Shown in pieces: positions 30,535-39,951 of a stretch of DNA of 64,000 nucleotides. Numbering within the stretch: the stretch's first letter is position 1; the number at the start of each line of letters is the position of its first letter. The notes beneath the pieces were generated by a model. That model was not told where the DNA came from. It did not search any database and was given only the letters and a program-made list of their open reading frames with translations. The translations under genes were made by a program, and so were the position numbers. The stretch is from the NCBI RefSeq assembly GCF_000334455.1, contig NZ_BANX01000019.1:1-64000 (forward strand), read 5' to 3'. The DNA comes from Gordonia soli NBRC 108243 (GTDB taxonomy: Bacteria; Actinomycetota; Actinomycetes; Mycobacteriales; Mycobacteriaceae).

Positions 30535-32135
30535 CGCACACCTCCTTCGGATGCGGTCGCGCGCTCCTGTGCACGTCCGGCGATGCGGCGCTGGCGGGCG
30601 ACCTCGCTGACCGCGCCGAGACCGTTGACGCTCGGGCGGGACAAGAACTCGGATCGGCTCGCGTAGACCACCAGCGGATGGGTGACCAGGAAGACGATGA
30701 CCACGTCCAGGATGGTCGTGAGGCCCAGCGTGAACGCGAAGCCCTTCACCTCGCCGACGGCCAGGATGTAGATGACGGCTGCGGCGATGAAGCTGACTGC
30801 GTTACCCGACCAGATGGTGCGTCGGGCGCTGGCCCAGCCGCGCGGAACGGCGGACCGGAAACTCCGGCCCTCGCGTATCTCGTCCTTTATTCGTTCGAAG
30901 TAGACGACGAACGAGTCTGCCGTCATGCCGATTCCGATGATCAGACCGGCGATACCCGCGAGGTCGAGGGTGAAGCCGATCCACCGACCGAGCAGCACGA
31001 TAATGCCGTAGACCATGAAGCCGGCGAGCACGAGCGAGAGCACCGTGAGGATGCCCAGCATCCGGTAGTACGCCAGGGCGTAGATGAGGACGGCGATCAT
31101 GCCGACCGCGCCGGCGATCAGACCGGCCTTCAGTGACGCGTAACCCAGTGTCGCCGAGACGGTCTCGGCATCGGATGCCTCGAAGGACAGCGGGAGTGAA
31201 CCGTACTTCAGGACGTTGGCCAGATCCTTGGCCTCGTTCTGGGTGAAATTGCCGCTGATCTCGGTGCTGGGGGTGGTGATCGCGCCGCGGATCTGGGGTG
31301 CCGAGACCACCTCGGTGTCGAGCGTGAACGCGGTCTGTTTACCGGTGTTCTCGGCGGTGTACTTGGGCCAGAAGTCGCGGGCCTCGCCCTTGAACTCGAC
31401 CTGCACGATCCATGCGCCGGCCTGCTGCGTGGTGCCCGCCGTCGCGTTCGCGATGTCGCGGCCGTCGATGATCTCCGGACCGAGGAGGTACACCTCGTTG
31501 CCCTCCTGGGCACAGGCGACCAGATACTGATCCGGGAGGTCGTTGCCGCGCAACGGATCCGCAGCTCCCGCGGAGCAATCGGTCTTGGCCATCTGCTGTC
31601 GCAGCGCGTTGAGGTCGCCGCCGGCCGGGGCCTGACGCAGCTTGCGTTGCTCGTTGATGGCCGCCGACGCGGATCCCGGACCGGCACCGGCGTCATCGCC
31701 GTCGGCAGGCTTCGGTGGCTGCGGCGTCGCGGGCTGGACGTCCTCGACGGGCCGGACGAACAGACGGGCCGTCTGCCCCAGCGTCCGCGCCTGGCTGCCG
31801 TCGGTGCCGGGCACCGTGATGACCAGGTTGTTGCCGTTGACGACGACCTCGGAACCGGACACACCGAGTCCGTTGACGCGTTGTTCGATGATCTGCTTGG
31901 CCTGGTCGAGCTGCTCACGCGTGGGCGCACCACCGTCGGGTGTGCGTGCGGTCAGCGTGACGCGCGTCCCGCCCTGCAGATCGATGCCGAGTTTGGGCTC
32001 GGGCGATCCCCCGCCGGTGAAGAAGATCAGGCCGTAGACCACGGCCAGCAACACGAGGAAGGCGGTGAGGGGTCGCCACGGCGGGATCTCGTTGCGAGCT
32101 CCCGACCGCTTCGACGCCCGGCGTGAGGTTGTCAC
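30531..32135 (-). CDS. secD: Protein translocase subunit SecD
   Basis: About 534 residues. The first helix ([18 protein letters not shown]) is followed by [14 protein letters not shown], the SecD P1 signature. A large external region carries a Pro/Asp-rich insertion ([16 protein letters not shown]). The C-terminal helices contain [33 protein letters not shown] at 32135 has AAGGAG 11 bases upstream; a GTG at 32162 would add nine residues and cannot be excluded. secD-secF are coupled. yajC lies 120 bp upstream of secD, separated by two hairpins. Confidence 0.95.
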   Translation of the reverse strand: MTTSRRASKRSGARNEIPPWRPLTAFLVLLAVVYGLIFFTGGGSPEPKLGIDLQGGTRVTLTARTPDGGAPTREQLDQAKQIIEQRVNGLGVSGSEVVVNGNNLVITVPGTDGSQARTLGQTARLFVRPVEDVQPATPQPPKPADGDDAGAGPGSASAAINEQRKLRQAPAGGDLNALRQQMAKTDCSAGAADPLRGNDLPDQYLVACAQEGNEVYLLGPEIIDGRDIANATAGTTQQAGAWIVQVEFKGEARDFWPKYTAENTGKQTAFTLDTEVVSAPQIRGAITTPSTEISGNFTQNEAKDLANVLKYGSLPLSFEASDAETVSATLGYASLKAGLIAGAVGMIAVLIYALAYYRMLGILTVLSLVLAGFMVYGIIVLLGRWIGFTLDLAGIAGLIIGIGMTADSFVVYFERIKDEIREGRSFRSAVPRGWASARRTIWSGNAVSFIAAAVIYILAVGEVKGFAFTLGLTTILDVVIVFLVTHPLVVYASRSEFLSRPSVNGLGAVSEVARQRRIAGRAQERATASEGGVR

Positions 32136-32193
32136 TGCTGTCCTGGTCTCCTTCGACGTCACGCCGCGGCGTGATCAGCTACACACGTGCACC

Positions 32194-32275
32194 CGGGGCG
32201 ACCACCCCGTGGCCGCCCCGATGGGCCCGACCGGTCCACGATCGACCTGCGTCCGCCGGTCACCGACCGGCGGAC
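32194..32275 (-). terminator. Two consecutive strong hairpins between yajC and secD
   Basis: Hairpin 1 pairs 32251-32261 with 32265-32275, an 11-bp perfect stem (GTCCGCCGGTC and its complement) with a 3-base loop. Hairpin 2 pairs 32194-32205 with 32209-32220, 12 positions with one mismatch and a CCC loop. On the leftward transcript they follow the yajC stop directly. No U run is seen, so they may act as a partial terminator, an attenuator or an RNA-processing barrier that sets the yajC to secDF ratio. Confidence 0.65.
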
Positions 32276-32282
32276 CGCAATG

Positions 32283-32717
32283 TCACTTGTCGGTGTCGGC
32301 CTGCTTGTTCTCGCCCTTGCTCGCCTCGGGCGAGTCCGGGGTGATGGCGTCGGTGTCGACATCCGGGGTGATCTCGTCGTCGGCGGAGTAGTCCACGTCG
32401 TCGTCGAGCGACTCCGGCAGCGACGGCACGGCACCCACGTAGGTGGCTCCGGCCTCGTCCGTCGGGACGACCTTCATGATGGCCAGTCGGTTCCAGCGGG
32501 TGACCACACCGGTCGCGATCTCGACGTCGACGAAGTCGTCCGCAGCCGCGTCGATGACGGTCCCGTACAGACCGGACGTCAGCTGGACGCGCGCGCCGGT
32601 CGTCACCGAGTTCTGCATCTGCTGTTGCTCGGCCACACGCTTCTTCTGCTTGCGGATGCTGAGGAACATGAAGCCGGCCAGGAGGGCCAGCAGGAGGGGG
32701 AAGAGTAGGGCGTCCAT
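32283..32717 (-). CDS. yajC: Preprotein translocase accessory subunit YajC
   Basis: 144 residues. One N-terminal transmembrane helix (LLFPLLLALLAGFMFLSI) is followed by RKQKKRVAEQQQMQNS and the soluble domain (TGARVQLTSGLYGTVIDA), the classical YajC pattern. The acidic C-terminal tail (DDVDYSADDEITPD) is longer than in E. coli. YajC associates with SecDF. The 272 bases between yajC and ruvB hold no gene that I can support. Confidence 0.93.
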   Translation of the reverse strand: MDALLFPLLLALLAGFMFLSIRKQKKRVAEQQQMQNSVTTGARVQLTSGLYGTVIDAAADDFVDVEIATGVVTRWNRLAIMKVVPTDEAGATYVGAVPSLPESLDDDVDYSADDEITPDVDTDAITPDSPEASKGENKQADTDK

Positions 32718-32989
32718 CGTTACTGCGTCAGTCCTTCATAAGGGTCGTCGGTCTGTGGTTCGGTCGGCACTGCTGTCGTTTGGTGGCGCGCAATCGGCCA
32801 CCGGGCGGAAACACCGACCCGACAGCGACGCGCACCGGGGCTCGTCGCCGGTCTCCCGAAGGGTCGTCCCTGCGCCGACCTGCGGTCGACGCCGCAGTCG
32901 CGCCTCTCACAGTGTGCCATGTCGCCATGTCCGGTTCCGGCGCGCACCATGACGTGGACCGTCGATGCCCCCCGAGGACCTCCGCGAGC

Positions 32990-34075
32990 CTACAGGTCGT
33001 CGAAGAGGGAGTCGGTCGCGATCTCACGGGTACGGACGCCGAACGACGCGTTGAGGGCGTCGGCGGGCGGGGTGAGTCCGAGATGGTGCCACGCCGCGGC
33101 GGTCGCCACCCGGCCACGCGGGGTACGCGCGACCATCCCGGCGCGCACCAGGAACGGCTCGCAGACCTCCTCGACCGTCGCGGGCTCCTCACCGACGGCC
33201 ACCGCAAGTGTCGACACACCGACCGGTCCGCCGCCGAAGCCGCGGACCAACGCATTCAGCACAGCCCGGTCGAGCCGGTCGAATCCGAGCTCATCGACGT
33301 CGTAGACCTCCAGCGCGGCACGGGCGATGTCGACGGTCACGATCCCGTCGCCGCGGACCTCGGCGTAGTCCCGCACCCGACGGAGCAGGCGGTTGGCGAT
33401 ACGTGGGGTGCCGCGGGAACGACTCGCGATCTCCGACGATGCGTCGCCGAGCAGCGTGATCCCGAGGATTCCCGCCGAGCGCCGGAGCACGCGGACCAGT
33501 TCGGTCGTCTCGTAGAACTCCATGTGGGCGGTGAACCCGAATCGGTCGCGGAGCGGCCCCGTCAGCGACCCGGACCTGGTGGTGGCCCCGACCAGGGTGA
33601 ACGGTGCCACGTCCAGCGGGATGGAGGTGGCACCAGGGCCCTTGCCGACCACCACGTCCACCCGGAAGTCCTCCATCGCGAGGTAGAGCATCTCCTCGGC
33701 CGGACGCGCGATGCGGTGGATCTCGTCGATGAACAGGACGTCGCCGTCGACCAGGTTGGAGAGCATCGCGGCGAGGTCGCCTGCCCGCTCCAGTGCCGGA
33801 CCCGACGTCACACGGATGGCCGCACCCATCTCCGAGGCGATGATCATCGCGAGCGAGGTCTTGCCGAGCCCGGGCGGGCCGGAAAGGAGGATGTGGTCGG
33901 GTGTACCGCCGCGGCCCTTGGCCCCGTGTAGGACGAGCTCGAGTTGTTCGCAGACCCGTGGCTGACCGATGAAATCGGCCAGGGACCGAGGCCGCAGGCC
34001 GGCGTCCAGGTCACCGTCGCCCGGCAGCGGCCCGGCGGAGATCTCCCGCTCGTCGTCGGGTCCGAGCTCGCTCAT
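32990..34075 (-). CDS. ruvB: Holliday junction branch migration ATPase RuvB
   Basis: 361 residues from an ATG at 34075 that overlaps the ruvA stop (ATGA). Walker A is [14 protein letters not shown], Walker [11 protein letters not shown], sensor 1 GATTRSGSL, and the C-terminal winged helix includes [17 protein letters not shown]. RuvB drives branch migration of four-way junctions recognised by RuvA. The N-terminal [13 protein letters not shown] is standard. It is the last gene of ruvC-ruvA-ruvB, with an SOS box upstream of ruvC. Confidence 0.97.
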   Translation of the reverse strand: MSELGPDDEREISAGPLPGDGDLDAGLRPRSLADFIGQPRVCEQLELVLHGAKGRGGTPDHILLSGPPGLGKTSLAMIIASEMGAAIRVTSGPALERAGDLAAMLSNLVDGDVLFIDEIHRIARPAEEMLYLAMEDFRVDVVVGKGPGATSIPLDVAPFTLVGATTRSGSLTGPLRDRFGFTAHMEFYETTELVRVLRRSAGILGITLLGDASSEIASRSRGTPRIANRLLRRVRDYAEVRGDGIVTVDIARAALEVYDVDELGFDRLDRAVLNALVRGFGGGPVGVSTLAVAVGEEPATVEEVCEPFLVRAGMVARTPRGRVATAAAWHHLGLTPPADALNASFGVRTREIATDSLFDDL

Positions 34076-34674
34076 GCCGTCTTGCCCAACAGGGTGAGGG
34101 AGCGCCGCAGCGCGGTGGAGGCATCGGCGTCCGGGATGTCGGCGAGGACGATGGTCACCGCCTTCTCCGCGGGCGCGGCGGTGAACCCGAGACCGACCAG
34201 CGCCTCGGTGACCTGGTCGCGCACGGAACCGCCGGTGGTGGTGGTGACGACCTCGGACGACGAGGTGGTCGGCAACTCGACCTTGTCGCGGAGTTCCACG
34301 ACAAGTCGTTCGGCGACCCGCTTGCCGATACCCGGCACCGACGTGAGGGCCTTGACGTCGGATGCGGCGAGGGCACGGCGCAACGAATCGGGCTCGAGTA
34401 CCGACAGGGTCGCCATCGCCAAGCGCGGGCCGACACCGGTGACGGTCTGCAGCAGCGCGAACAGCGCGCGCGCGTCGGCCTCGGTGAAGCCGTAGAGAGT
34501 CATCGAGTCCTCGCGGACGATCATGGTGGTCAGGAGGGTGGTCTCCTCGCCGCGCCGCATGGACGCGAGTGTGCTCGGGGTGGCGAGCACCCGGTAGCCG
34601 ACACCCGCGCAATCCACCACCACGTGGTCGAGCGCGACGTCGACGACCGGTCCCCGTACGGATGCGATCATCAC
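34072..34674 (-). CDS. ruvA: Holliday junction DNA-binding protein RuvA
   Basis: 200 residues, normal length. The N-terminal OB domain ([13 protein letters not shown]) is followed by two helix-hairpin-helix motifs ([14 protein letters not shown] and [15 protein letters not shown]) and the flexible C-terminal domain III, which contacts RuvB ([19 protein letters not shown]). It overlaps ruvC upstream and ruvB downstream by four bases each, so the three are translationally coupled. Confidence 0.97.
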   Translation of the reverse strand: MMIASVRGPVVDVALDHVVVDCAGVGYRVLATPSTLASMRRGEETTLLTTMIVREDSMTLYGFTEADARALFALLQTVTGVGPRLAMATLSVLEPDSLRRALAASDVKALTSVPGIGKRVAERLVVELRDKVELPTTSSSEVVTTTTGGSVRDQVTEALVGLGFTAAPAEKAVTIVLADIPDADASTALRRSLTLLGKTA

Positions 34675-35276
34675 GATCCCCTCTGTCCTGTCGCGGCTCT
34701 CTGCTCGGTCGCGGACGCGACCTGCCGTGCCGAGGCGACCTTCGCGCGGTGTCGGCGTGCGAGTGCGTCCGCCTGCTGCTGCGCCTGCGCCATCCGCTCC
34801 TGCATCGGTCCGCGCCAGCAGTGACAGATGGCGAGTGCGAGTGCGTCCGCGGCGTCGGCCGGGCGAGGCTTGGTCTGCATGCCGAGGATTTTGGTGACCA
34901 TCGTGGTGACCTGCGCCTTGTCGGCGCGCCCGCTGCCGGTGACGGCCGCTTTCACCTCAGAAGGCGTGTGGAATCGCACCGGGACGTCCCGCTGTCCCGC
35001 TGCCAGCGCGATCACGCCACCGGCTTGGGCAGTGCCCATGGCGGTCGACACCTGATTCTGTGCGAACACCCTCTCGATCGCGACCACCTCGGGTTGGTGC
35101 ACGTCGAGCCAATGGCATGCCGCGGTGTAGATGGCGAGGAGTCGTTCCGCCAGGTCCATGTCCGACGGGGTACGCACGACGTCGACGTCCAGCGCAGTCA
35201 CCTGCCTGCCACGACCCGACTCGACCAGCGCGATGCCGCACCGGGTCAATCCCGGGTCGACGCCCATCACCCGCAC
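34671..35276 (-). CDS. ruvC: Crossover junction endodeoxyribonuclease RuvC
   Basis: 201 residues. The RNase H-like active site is visible: the first Asp in [14 protein letters not shown], Glu in [13 protein letters not shown], and the Asp pair in [14 protein letters not shown]. It resolves Holliday junctions by symmetrical cuts. A basic C-terminal extension ([13 protein letters not shown]) goes beyond the E. coli length. It is the first gene of the ruv operon and has a LexA-type box 36 bp upstream of its ATG. Confidence 0.96.
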   Translation of the reverse strand: MRVMGVDPGLTRCGIALVESGRGRQVTALDVDVVRTPSDMDLAERLLAIYTAACHWLDVHQPEVVAIERVFAQNQVSTAMGTAQAGGVIALAAGQRDVPVRFHTPSEVKAAVTGSGRADKAQVTTMVTKILGMQTKPRPADAADALALAICHCWRGPMQERMAQAQQQADALARRHRAKVASARQVASATEQRAATGQRGS

Positions 35277-35311
35277 ACACCCTCCCAGTGGCCACCCGAC
35301 GACGCCGGGTC

Positions 35312-35327
35312 CCGAACAGTTGTTCGA
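35312..35327 (-). promoter_or_regulatory. LexA-type SOS box upstream of ruvCAB
   Basis: The sequence CCGAACAGTTGTTCGA matches the actinobacterial SOS box TCGAAC-N4-GTTCGA in 15 of 16 positions, differing only in the first base. The core palindrome CGAAC/GTTCG is perfect (35313-35317 and 35322-35326). It lies 36 bp upstream of the ruvC start, in the gap divergent from the kinase-like gene. This predicts DNA-damage induction of ruvC-ruvA-ruvB. Confidence 0.85.
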
Positions 35328-35409
35328 GACTCTACCCGCGCGGCACCCGGCGACCGGGCAGCAACACGGCTCGGATGGCCGTCGCCCTGCACGTGGAGAA
35401 TGGTCGGCG

Positions 35410-36024
35410 ATGACGGTCTATGCCCCGGTCACCCCGATCGGCCTCACCAACCGCTGTGCCGACGCCTGTGTGGGCTTGGGTGGACCGGTCGTCGTCGCCG
35501 TCGACGGGCCCGATGCCGCCCACCCGGCGACATTGGCAGGCGAGGTCGCCGACGTGCTGCGGTCCCGCGGACGCGCGGCGGACGTCGTGCGGGTCGCCGA
35601 CTTCATCAGGCCGGCGTCGGTGCGGATGGAGTACGGCGCCACCGATCCCGACACCTACCTCGACGGGTGGTTCGACTACCCGGCGATCGATCGGGAGGTG
35701 GTGTCGGCGCTGCGTCGCGACGGCCGTTGGCTGCCTCGACTGTGGGATGCCGTCGCCGACAGATCGTTTCGAGATCGACGCAGGCAGGCCGATGCCGACC
35801 AGGTGGTGCTCGTGGCCGGGCCGATGCTGCTCGGACGCGGGTTGGGTTTCGAGGTGACCGTCCGGTTGCAGATGAGCGAGGCGGCGCTGCGACGGCGCAC
35901 ACCCGACGATCAGCAGTGGACCATCGCGCCACTGCTGACACAGGCCCTGGGCGCACCGACTGCGGACATCGAGGTCCGGTACGAGCACCCGGACCGGCCG
36001 GCGATCAGCCCGCCGCACCCGTGA
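35410..36024 (+). CDS. Uridine kinase-like P-loop protein with degenerate Walker A
   Basis: 204 residues from an ATG at 35410. The overall plan follows actinobacterial uridine kinase-like proteins: an N-terminal [11 protein letters not shown] strand-loop, then [17 protein letters not shown] and [15 protein letters not shown], and a later [21 protein letters not shown]. Where active kinases have G-x-x-x-x-G-K-S/T, this protein has [13 protein letters not shown] (residues 32-44) with no Lys. ATP hydrolysis is therefore doubtful, and it may be a pseudo-enzyme. It is divergent from ruvC and convergent with yebC, whose stop is 18 bases away. Confidence 0.6.
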   Translation: MTVYAPVTPIGLTNRCADACVGLGGPVVVAVDGPDAAHPATLAGEVADVLRSRGRAADVVRVADFIRPASVRMEYGATDPDTYLDGWFDYPAIDREVVSALRRDGRWLPRLWDAVADRSFRDRRRQADADQVVLVAGPMLLGRGLGFEVTVRLQMSEAALRRRTPDDQQWTIAPLLTQALGAPTADIEVRYEHPDRPAISPPHP

Positions 36025-36042
36025 GCAGCGGGCCGATCGTCG

Positions 36043-36795
36043 TCAGTCGTCGATCTCGGCGAGCACCTCGTCGCTGATGTCGACGTTGCTGTAGACGTTC
36101 TGTACGTCGTCGGAGTCCTCGAGGGCATCGATCAGCTTGAACACCTTGCGGGCGCCGTCGGCGTCGACGGCGACCTCGACCGATGCCCGGAAACTGGCCT
36201 CGGCAGAGTCGTAGTCGATGCCTGCGTCCTGCAGGGCAGTTCGCACGGCGACGAGGTCTCCGGGCTCGCTGACCACCTCGAACGACTCACCGAGATCGGT
36301 CACCTCCTCCGCGCCCGCGTCCAGCACCGCGACCAGGACGTCGTCCTCGGACTGTCCGTTCTTCTCGAGCGTCACCACGCCCTTACGGGTGAACAGGTAC
36401 GCCACCGAACCGGGGTCGGCCATGTTGCCGCCGTTGCGGGTCATCGCCGTACGGACCTCGCCCGCCGCTCGGTTGCGGTTGTCGGTGAGGCACTCGACCA
36501 ACACCGCGACCCCGTTCGGGCCGTATCCCTCGTACATGATCGTCTGCCAGTCGGCGCCGCCGGCTTCTTCACCACCGCCGCGCTTGCGTGCACGCTCGAT
36601 GTTGTCGTTGGGCACCGACGACTTCTTCGCCTTTTGGATGGCGTCGTACAGCGTCGGGTTGCCTGCCGGGTCACCACCGCCCGTGCGGGCCGCCACCTCG
36701 ATGTTCTTGATCAACTTGGCGAACATCTTGCCGCGCTTGGCGTCGATGACCGCCTTCTTGTGCTTGGTGGTGGCCCATTTGGAATGGCCGCTCAT
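36043..36795 (-). CDS. yebC: YebC/PmpR family transcription or translation factor
   Basis: 250 residues with the invariant start [22 protein letters not shown]. It also has the family's [32 protein letters not shown] and the C-terminal acidic domain. Members are described as DNA-binding regulators, and more recently as ribosome-associated factors that relieve stalling at proline-rich stretches. It lies downstream of pdxT with a 111-bp gap, as in mycobacteria (Rv2603c). Confidence 0.95.
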   Translation of the reverse strand: MSGHSKWATTKHKKAVIDAKRGKMFAKLIKNIEVAARTGGGDPAGNPTLYDAIQKAKKSSVPNDNIERARKRGGGEEAGGADWQTIMYEGYGPNGVAVLVECLTDNRNRAAGEVRTAMTRNGGNMADPGSVAYLFTRKGVVTLEKNGQSEDDVLVAVLDAGAEEVTDLGESFEVVSEPGDLVAVRTALQDAGIDYDSAEASFRASVEVAVDADGARKVFKLIDALEDSDDVQNVYSNVDISDEVLAEIDD

Positions 36796-36906
36796 GGCTC
36801 CCGCATCCTTCCGACTGACTTCTTCGTGCGTGAAGGGTTCGCTGCACGACTCCCCCGCGTCAACTGTTCCCGGGTCGCGTCGCTCGAACCGCTCGTCGAC
36901 AAGAGC

Positions 36907-37533
36907 TTACCGGCGCACCATCTCCACGAAGTATTCATGCACGCGCCGGTCGCCGGTCACCTCGGGGTGGAAGGACGTCGCGACGACGTCGCCCTGACGT
37001 ACCGCGACGATCCGCCCGGCAGCGGGACCGTCCGGAACGGTGGCGAGTACCTCCACGTCCGGCGCCACGGATTCGACCCACGGCGCCCGGATGAACACCG
37101 CCCGCATCGGACCGCCGGCGTCCGGGCGATCGGTGATCCCGGTGACCTCGAGGTCGGTCTCGAAGGACTGCACCTGTCGTCCGAACGCGTTGCGGCGCAC
37201 GGTGATGTCGAGAGCGTCCAGGTGCCGGGCATCGGGCCGGGTGTCGAGGATGGTGCCGGCGAGCATGATCATCCCGGCGCACGATCCGTAGGCGGGCAGC
37301 CCATCGGCGAGCCGTTCGCGCAGCGGGTCGAACAGGTCGAAGACGGTCAGCAGATGGCTCATCGTCGTCGATTCACCACCGGGGATGACGATGCCGTCCA
37401 CCGCGTCCAATTCGCTGCGGCGACGTACCGGGACCGCCTCGGCCCCGGCGTGGGTCAGCGCGTCGACATGTTCGCGGACATCGCCCTGCAGCGCAAGGAT
37501 GCCGATCCGCGGCGAACGCGTGGGGCCGCTCAC
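36907..37533 (-). CDS. pdxT: Pyridoxal 5'-phosphate synthase glutaminase subunit PdxT
   Basis: 208 residues from a GTG at 37533 that overlaps the tesB stop. Class I glutamine amidotransferase: [13 protein letters not shown] start, IPGGEST, the nucleophile Cys in [19 protein letters not shown], and the His/Glu pair in [10 protein letters not shown]. It supplies ammonia to PdxS for pyridoxal phosphate synthesis. pdxS is 3.4 kb away on the same strand rather than adjacent, because a tesB/signalling block lies between them. Confidence 0.96.
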   Translation of the reverse strand: MSGPTRSPRIGILALQGDVREHVDALTHAGAEAVPVRRRSELDAVDGIVIPGGESTTMSHLLTVFDLFDPLRERLADGLPAYGSCAGMIMLAGTILDTRPDARHLDALDITVRRNAFGRQVQSFETDLEVTGITDRPDAGGPMRAVFIRAPWVESVAPDVEVLATVPDGPAAGRIVAVRQGDVVATSFHPEVTGDRRVHEYFVEMVRR

Positions 37534-38384
37534 TTCGGTCGCCGGGCGTGCTGGTCGGCGGGGACATCGCGCCCGGTACGCGCCAGTCCTTCCTGGGTGA
37601 CCGCGGCGACCATGCGGCCCTGCAGGTCGAAGATCCGGCCCTGGGTCAGCGCGCGACCGGCATCGGCCGACGGCGAGGTCTGGTCGTAGAGCAGCCACTC
37701 GTCGGCACGGAACGGACGCAGGAACCACATCGCGTGGTCGAGCGACGCGATCTGCGGTTCCACCCCGGGATGCGGCACGCGGGCCGAACCGAGCAACGTC
37801 ATGTCGCTCATGTAGGCCAGGGTCCCGACGTGGAACACCTGGTTGTCGGGCAGCGGTTCCCGGTAGCGGAACCACACCCGCTGCTGAGCCGCGAAGTAGT
37901 TGGATCGGACGAGTCGCTCGGGCGGGACGATCCGGATGTCGAACTTCTCCCACTCCCGGAACGGGGCGAGCTCCTCTTCGGTCGCCTCGGCGAGACGATC
38001 GGGCAATTCGTGGGGCTGCGGGGCCGGAGGCATCCGGTCCTGGTGCTCGACTCCGGTGTCGGTCGGGACGTGGAACGAGGCCGACATCGTGAAGATCGCC
38101 TCACCCTGCTGCACCCCCGTCACCCGTCGGGTGACGAACGACCGACCGTCACGGATGCGATCGACCAAGAAGACCGCCGGACGGTCGGGATCGCCGGGAC
38201 GGAGGAAGTAGCCGTGCAGGGAATGCACGTGGAACTCGTCGGAGACGGTGCGGACCGCCGAGACCAGGGCCTGTCCGGCGACCTGACCTCCGAAGGTGCG
38301 TTGCAGGTGACTGGGGAACGACGGACCTCGATAGATGTCGGTCTCGATCGCTTCGACCTGCAGGATGTCCTGGATGGCTGCCAC
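37530..38384 (-). CDS. tesB: Acyl-CoA thioesterase II
   Basis: 284 residues, the usual TesB length, from a GTG at 38384 ([20 protein letters not shown]). It has the double hot-dog fold, with [34 protein letters not shown] and the C-terminal [21 protein letters not shown] containing the catalytic Asp and neighbouring residues. It hydrolyses medium and long acyl-CoA. The tesB-pdxT-yebC order is conserved in mycobacteria. The longer open frame upstream overlaps the LuxR-type gene and is not used. Confidence 0.93.
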   Translation of the reverse strand: MAAIQDILQVEAIETDIYRGPSFPSHLQRTFGGQVAGQALVSAVRTVSDEFHVHSLHGYFLRPGDPDRPAVFLVDRIRDGRSFVTRRVTGVQQGEAIFTMSASFHVPTDTGVEHQDRMPPAPQPHELPDRLAEATEEELAPFREWEKFDIRIVPPERLVRSNYFAAQQRVWFRYREPLPDNQVFHVGTLAYMSDMTLLGSARVPHPGVEPQIASLDHAMWFLRPFRADEWLLYDQTSPSADAGRALTQGRIFDLQGRMVAAVTQEGLARTGRDVPADQHARRPK

Positions 38385-38512
38385 CCGGACAGTATCCCCG
38401 AAGCCGCTGCGCTCGAAGGCCGCGGACCCCTCCGCCGCGGCCTCCGCCACACGTGACCGCGGACTGACTGCGGTCCGGAGAGCGGAGACCGTGTCGATAC
38501 GCGATCCACGAC

Positions 38513-39025
38513 TCAGAGCTCGTCGAGCGAGACCAGACCGTCCTGGACGGCACGGGCGACGAGTGCCGCCTTGGTCGACGCCGGGCGCCCCACCTCGATG
38601 TACTTCGCCCGGATCCGTGTCAGATGGGTGTTCACCGTGCCCAGGGAGATGTAGAGGTCCTCGGCGACGGCCGGTTTGGAGTCGAGCATCAGCCAGGTCC
38701 GCAGTACCTCGACCTCGCGAGCGGTCAGTGCCGGCTTGGGTAGCTCGCTCGCCTCGACCGAGAGACCGACAGCCGGCGAGGTGATCGATCGATCGTCGTC
38801 GAACGGCGTGACGACGGTGACGTGCCGGTTGCGAGGTCCGACGTGGACGGGTGCCACCTGGCCGTCGGGTGCGGCCACCACCTCGACGTACCGCCGGCCG
38901 GGCACCGGCATCCGTCGCGCGGCCAGACGCTCGAGTGCCTCGCGCCGACGACGTGCCGCCTCGAGGTGACGACGCTGGTCGATGCCGGGCCGAGCCTGCG
39001 GAACATGATGTGCGACAACGGTCAT
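38513..39025 (-). CDS. LuxR-type helix-turn-helix regulator without receiver domain
   Basis: 170 residues from an ATG at 39025 with GAGG upstream. The C-terminal third is a GerE/LuxR HTH (KPALTAREVEVLRTWLMLDS, then ISLGTVNTHLTRIRAKY). The N-terminal 95 residues include a basic helix (HLEAARRRREALERLAARR) and a short beta-rich segment, but no receiver or PAS domain that I recognise. It lies downstream of the FHA and PP2C genes on the same strand and has tandem near-palindromes in its promoter region. Confidence 0.8.
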   Translation of the reverse strand: MTVVAHHVPQARPGIDQRRHLEAARRRREALERLAARRMPVPGRRYVEVVAAPDGQVAPVHVGPRNRHVTVVTPFDDDRSITSPAVGLSVEASELPKPALTAREVEVLRTWLMLDSKPAVAEDLYISLGTVNTHLTRIRAKYIEVGRPASTKAALVARAVQDGLVSLDEL

Positions 39026-39113
39026 GGTGATCCTCACTCGTCTGTCTCGGGGCCGCTCGGTGCGGCGTCCTCGCTGATGAGGAAAACGTTATGAGGCTTC
39101 CGCTCCGGGGTCG

Positions 39114-39151
39114 ATGGGGAGAACTACCCACCCCATGGGGAGAACTACCCA
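39114..39151. promoter_or_regulatory. Tandem 17-bp near-palindromic operator upstream of the LuxR-type gene
   Basis: The motif ATGGGGAGAACTACCCA occurs at 39114-39130 and again at 39135-39151, identical and 21 bp apart, so both copies face the same side of the helix. Each contains the imperfect palindrome TGGG-N8-CCCA, with further symmetry in the inner AG/CT. They lie about 90-125 bp upstream of the LuxR-type start, with a CATAAC hexamer closer to the gene. A dimeric regulator, perhaps the LuxR protein itself, is the likely ligand. Confidence 0.7.
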
Positions 39152-39204
39152 TGCCATCGACGCAGGTCAGAAGGGTGGCTGGTCGGCAGACGACACCGGA
39201 TGCG

Positions 39205-39942
39205 TCAGCCTGCGGTGTTGCGGGCCGCTTCGTCGTCGATGAGGGGGAGATCGGCGCGCGTGACGATGCGGGACGCGACCGCGTACTCGACTAGTTTGGT
39301 CCGACGATTGGTCGCCAGACGTCCACCGCCGCCACGCATCCCGCTCACGCCGAGCTGATCGAGCTTGTCGCAGACGTTGTCGAGCTTGCGATTGAACTTG
39401 GTGATCGGCCATCCCAGCCGCGCCGCTGCCTGTGCCGAGGAAGGGATCGCGCTGGCACCCGTGCCCTCTCGTCGCAGGATCTCCTCTGCGAGTACGACGA
39501 TGAGGAGCTTCTGACTCTCGGTGAGCGTGGGGACCCCTTGAGTCGTCCGTCCGCCGGCGACCTGCGGCCGCGTCACCGATCGCACCTGCGGCGCGCTGGC
39601 CACGACGTCGACCTCGTATGTGGTCGGGCCCGCGGTGAACACCACGGTGGTCCGGCCGAACACGAGCGGCATCCGCGCACCGGGTCCGAGCGTGGCGGAG
39701 AAACCGACGTCCCCCGCTGACACACTCGCCGACAGGTGGGTCCCCAGATTGGTCAGCCACCAGAGGCCGTTCTCGTTGTGCAACACTAGGAATCGTCGAT
39801 GAAGATAGGGGTTGTCGTCCACCGACAGGTCGGCCTCGCGACCGATGAAGAAACGTTGACCGGCGGTCAGCGGAAAGAACTCACCGCAGTAGTCCACATA
39901 CGACCGGTCGTCGTCGGATGCGGGCTCGGGTGCCACCGTCAC
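39205..39942 (-). CDS. FHA-domain protein with C-terminal winged-helix region
   Basis: 245 residues. The N-terminal half is FHA-like: RFFIGREADLSVDD with the Gly-Arg, then PYLHRRFLVLHNENG and WWLTNLGTHL. This suggests binding to phosphothreonine peptides. The C-terminal part (TESQKLLIVVLAEEILRR, AAARLGWPITKFNRKLDNV) reads like a winged HTH, so it may be a phospho-dependent DNA-binding protein. It starts 9 bases after the PP2C phosphatase stop (GTG at 39942) and is followed by the LuxR-type gene. No kinase gene is present in the window. Confidence 0.78.
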   Translation of the reverse strand: MTVAPEPASDDDRSYVDYCGEFFPLTAGQRFFIGREADLSVDDNPYLHRRFLVLHNENGLWWLTNLGTHLSASVSAGDVGFSATLGPGARMPLVFGRTTVVFTAGPTTYEVDVVASAPQVRSVTRPQVAGGRTTQGVPTLTESQKLLIVVLAEEILRREGTGASAIPSSAQAAARLGWPITKFNRKLDNVCDKLDQLGVSGMRGGGGRLATNRRTKLVEYAVASRIVTRADLPLIDDEAARNTAG

Positions 39943-39951
39943 GGCGCCCGA

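Noticed and set aside
32720-32950. Leftward 76-codon frame between ruvB and yajC
   Set aside because: No ribosome site, no conserved motif and typical shadow-like Arg-rich content.
37530-39152. Extended N-terminus for the TesB frame
   Set aside because: The extension overlaps the LuxR-type gene and is low-complexity; the GTG at 38384 gives the normal TesB length.
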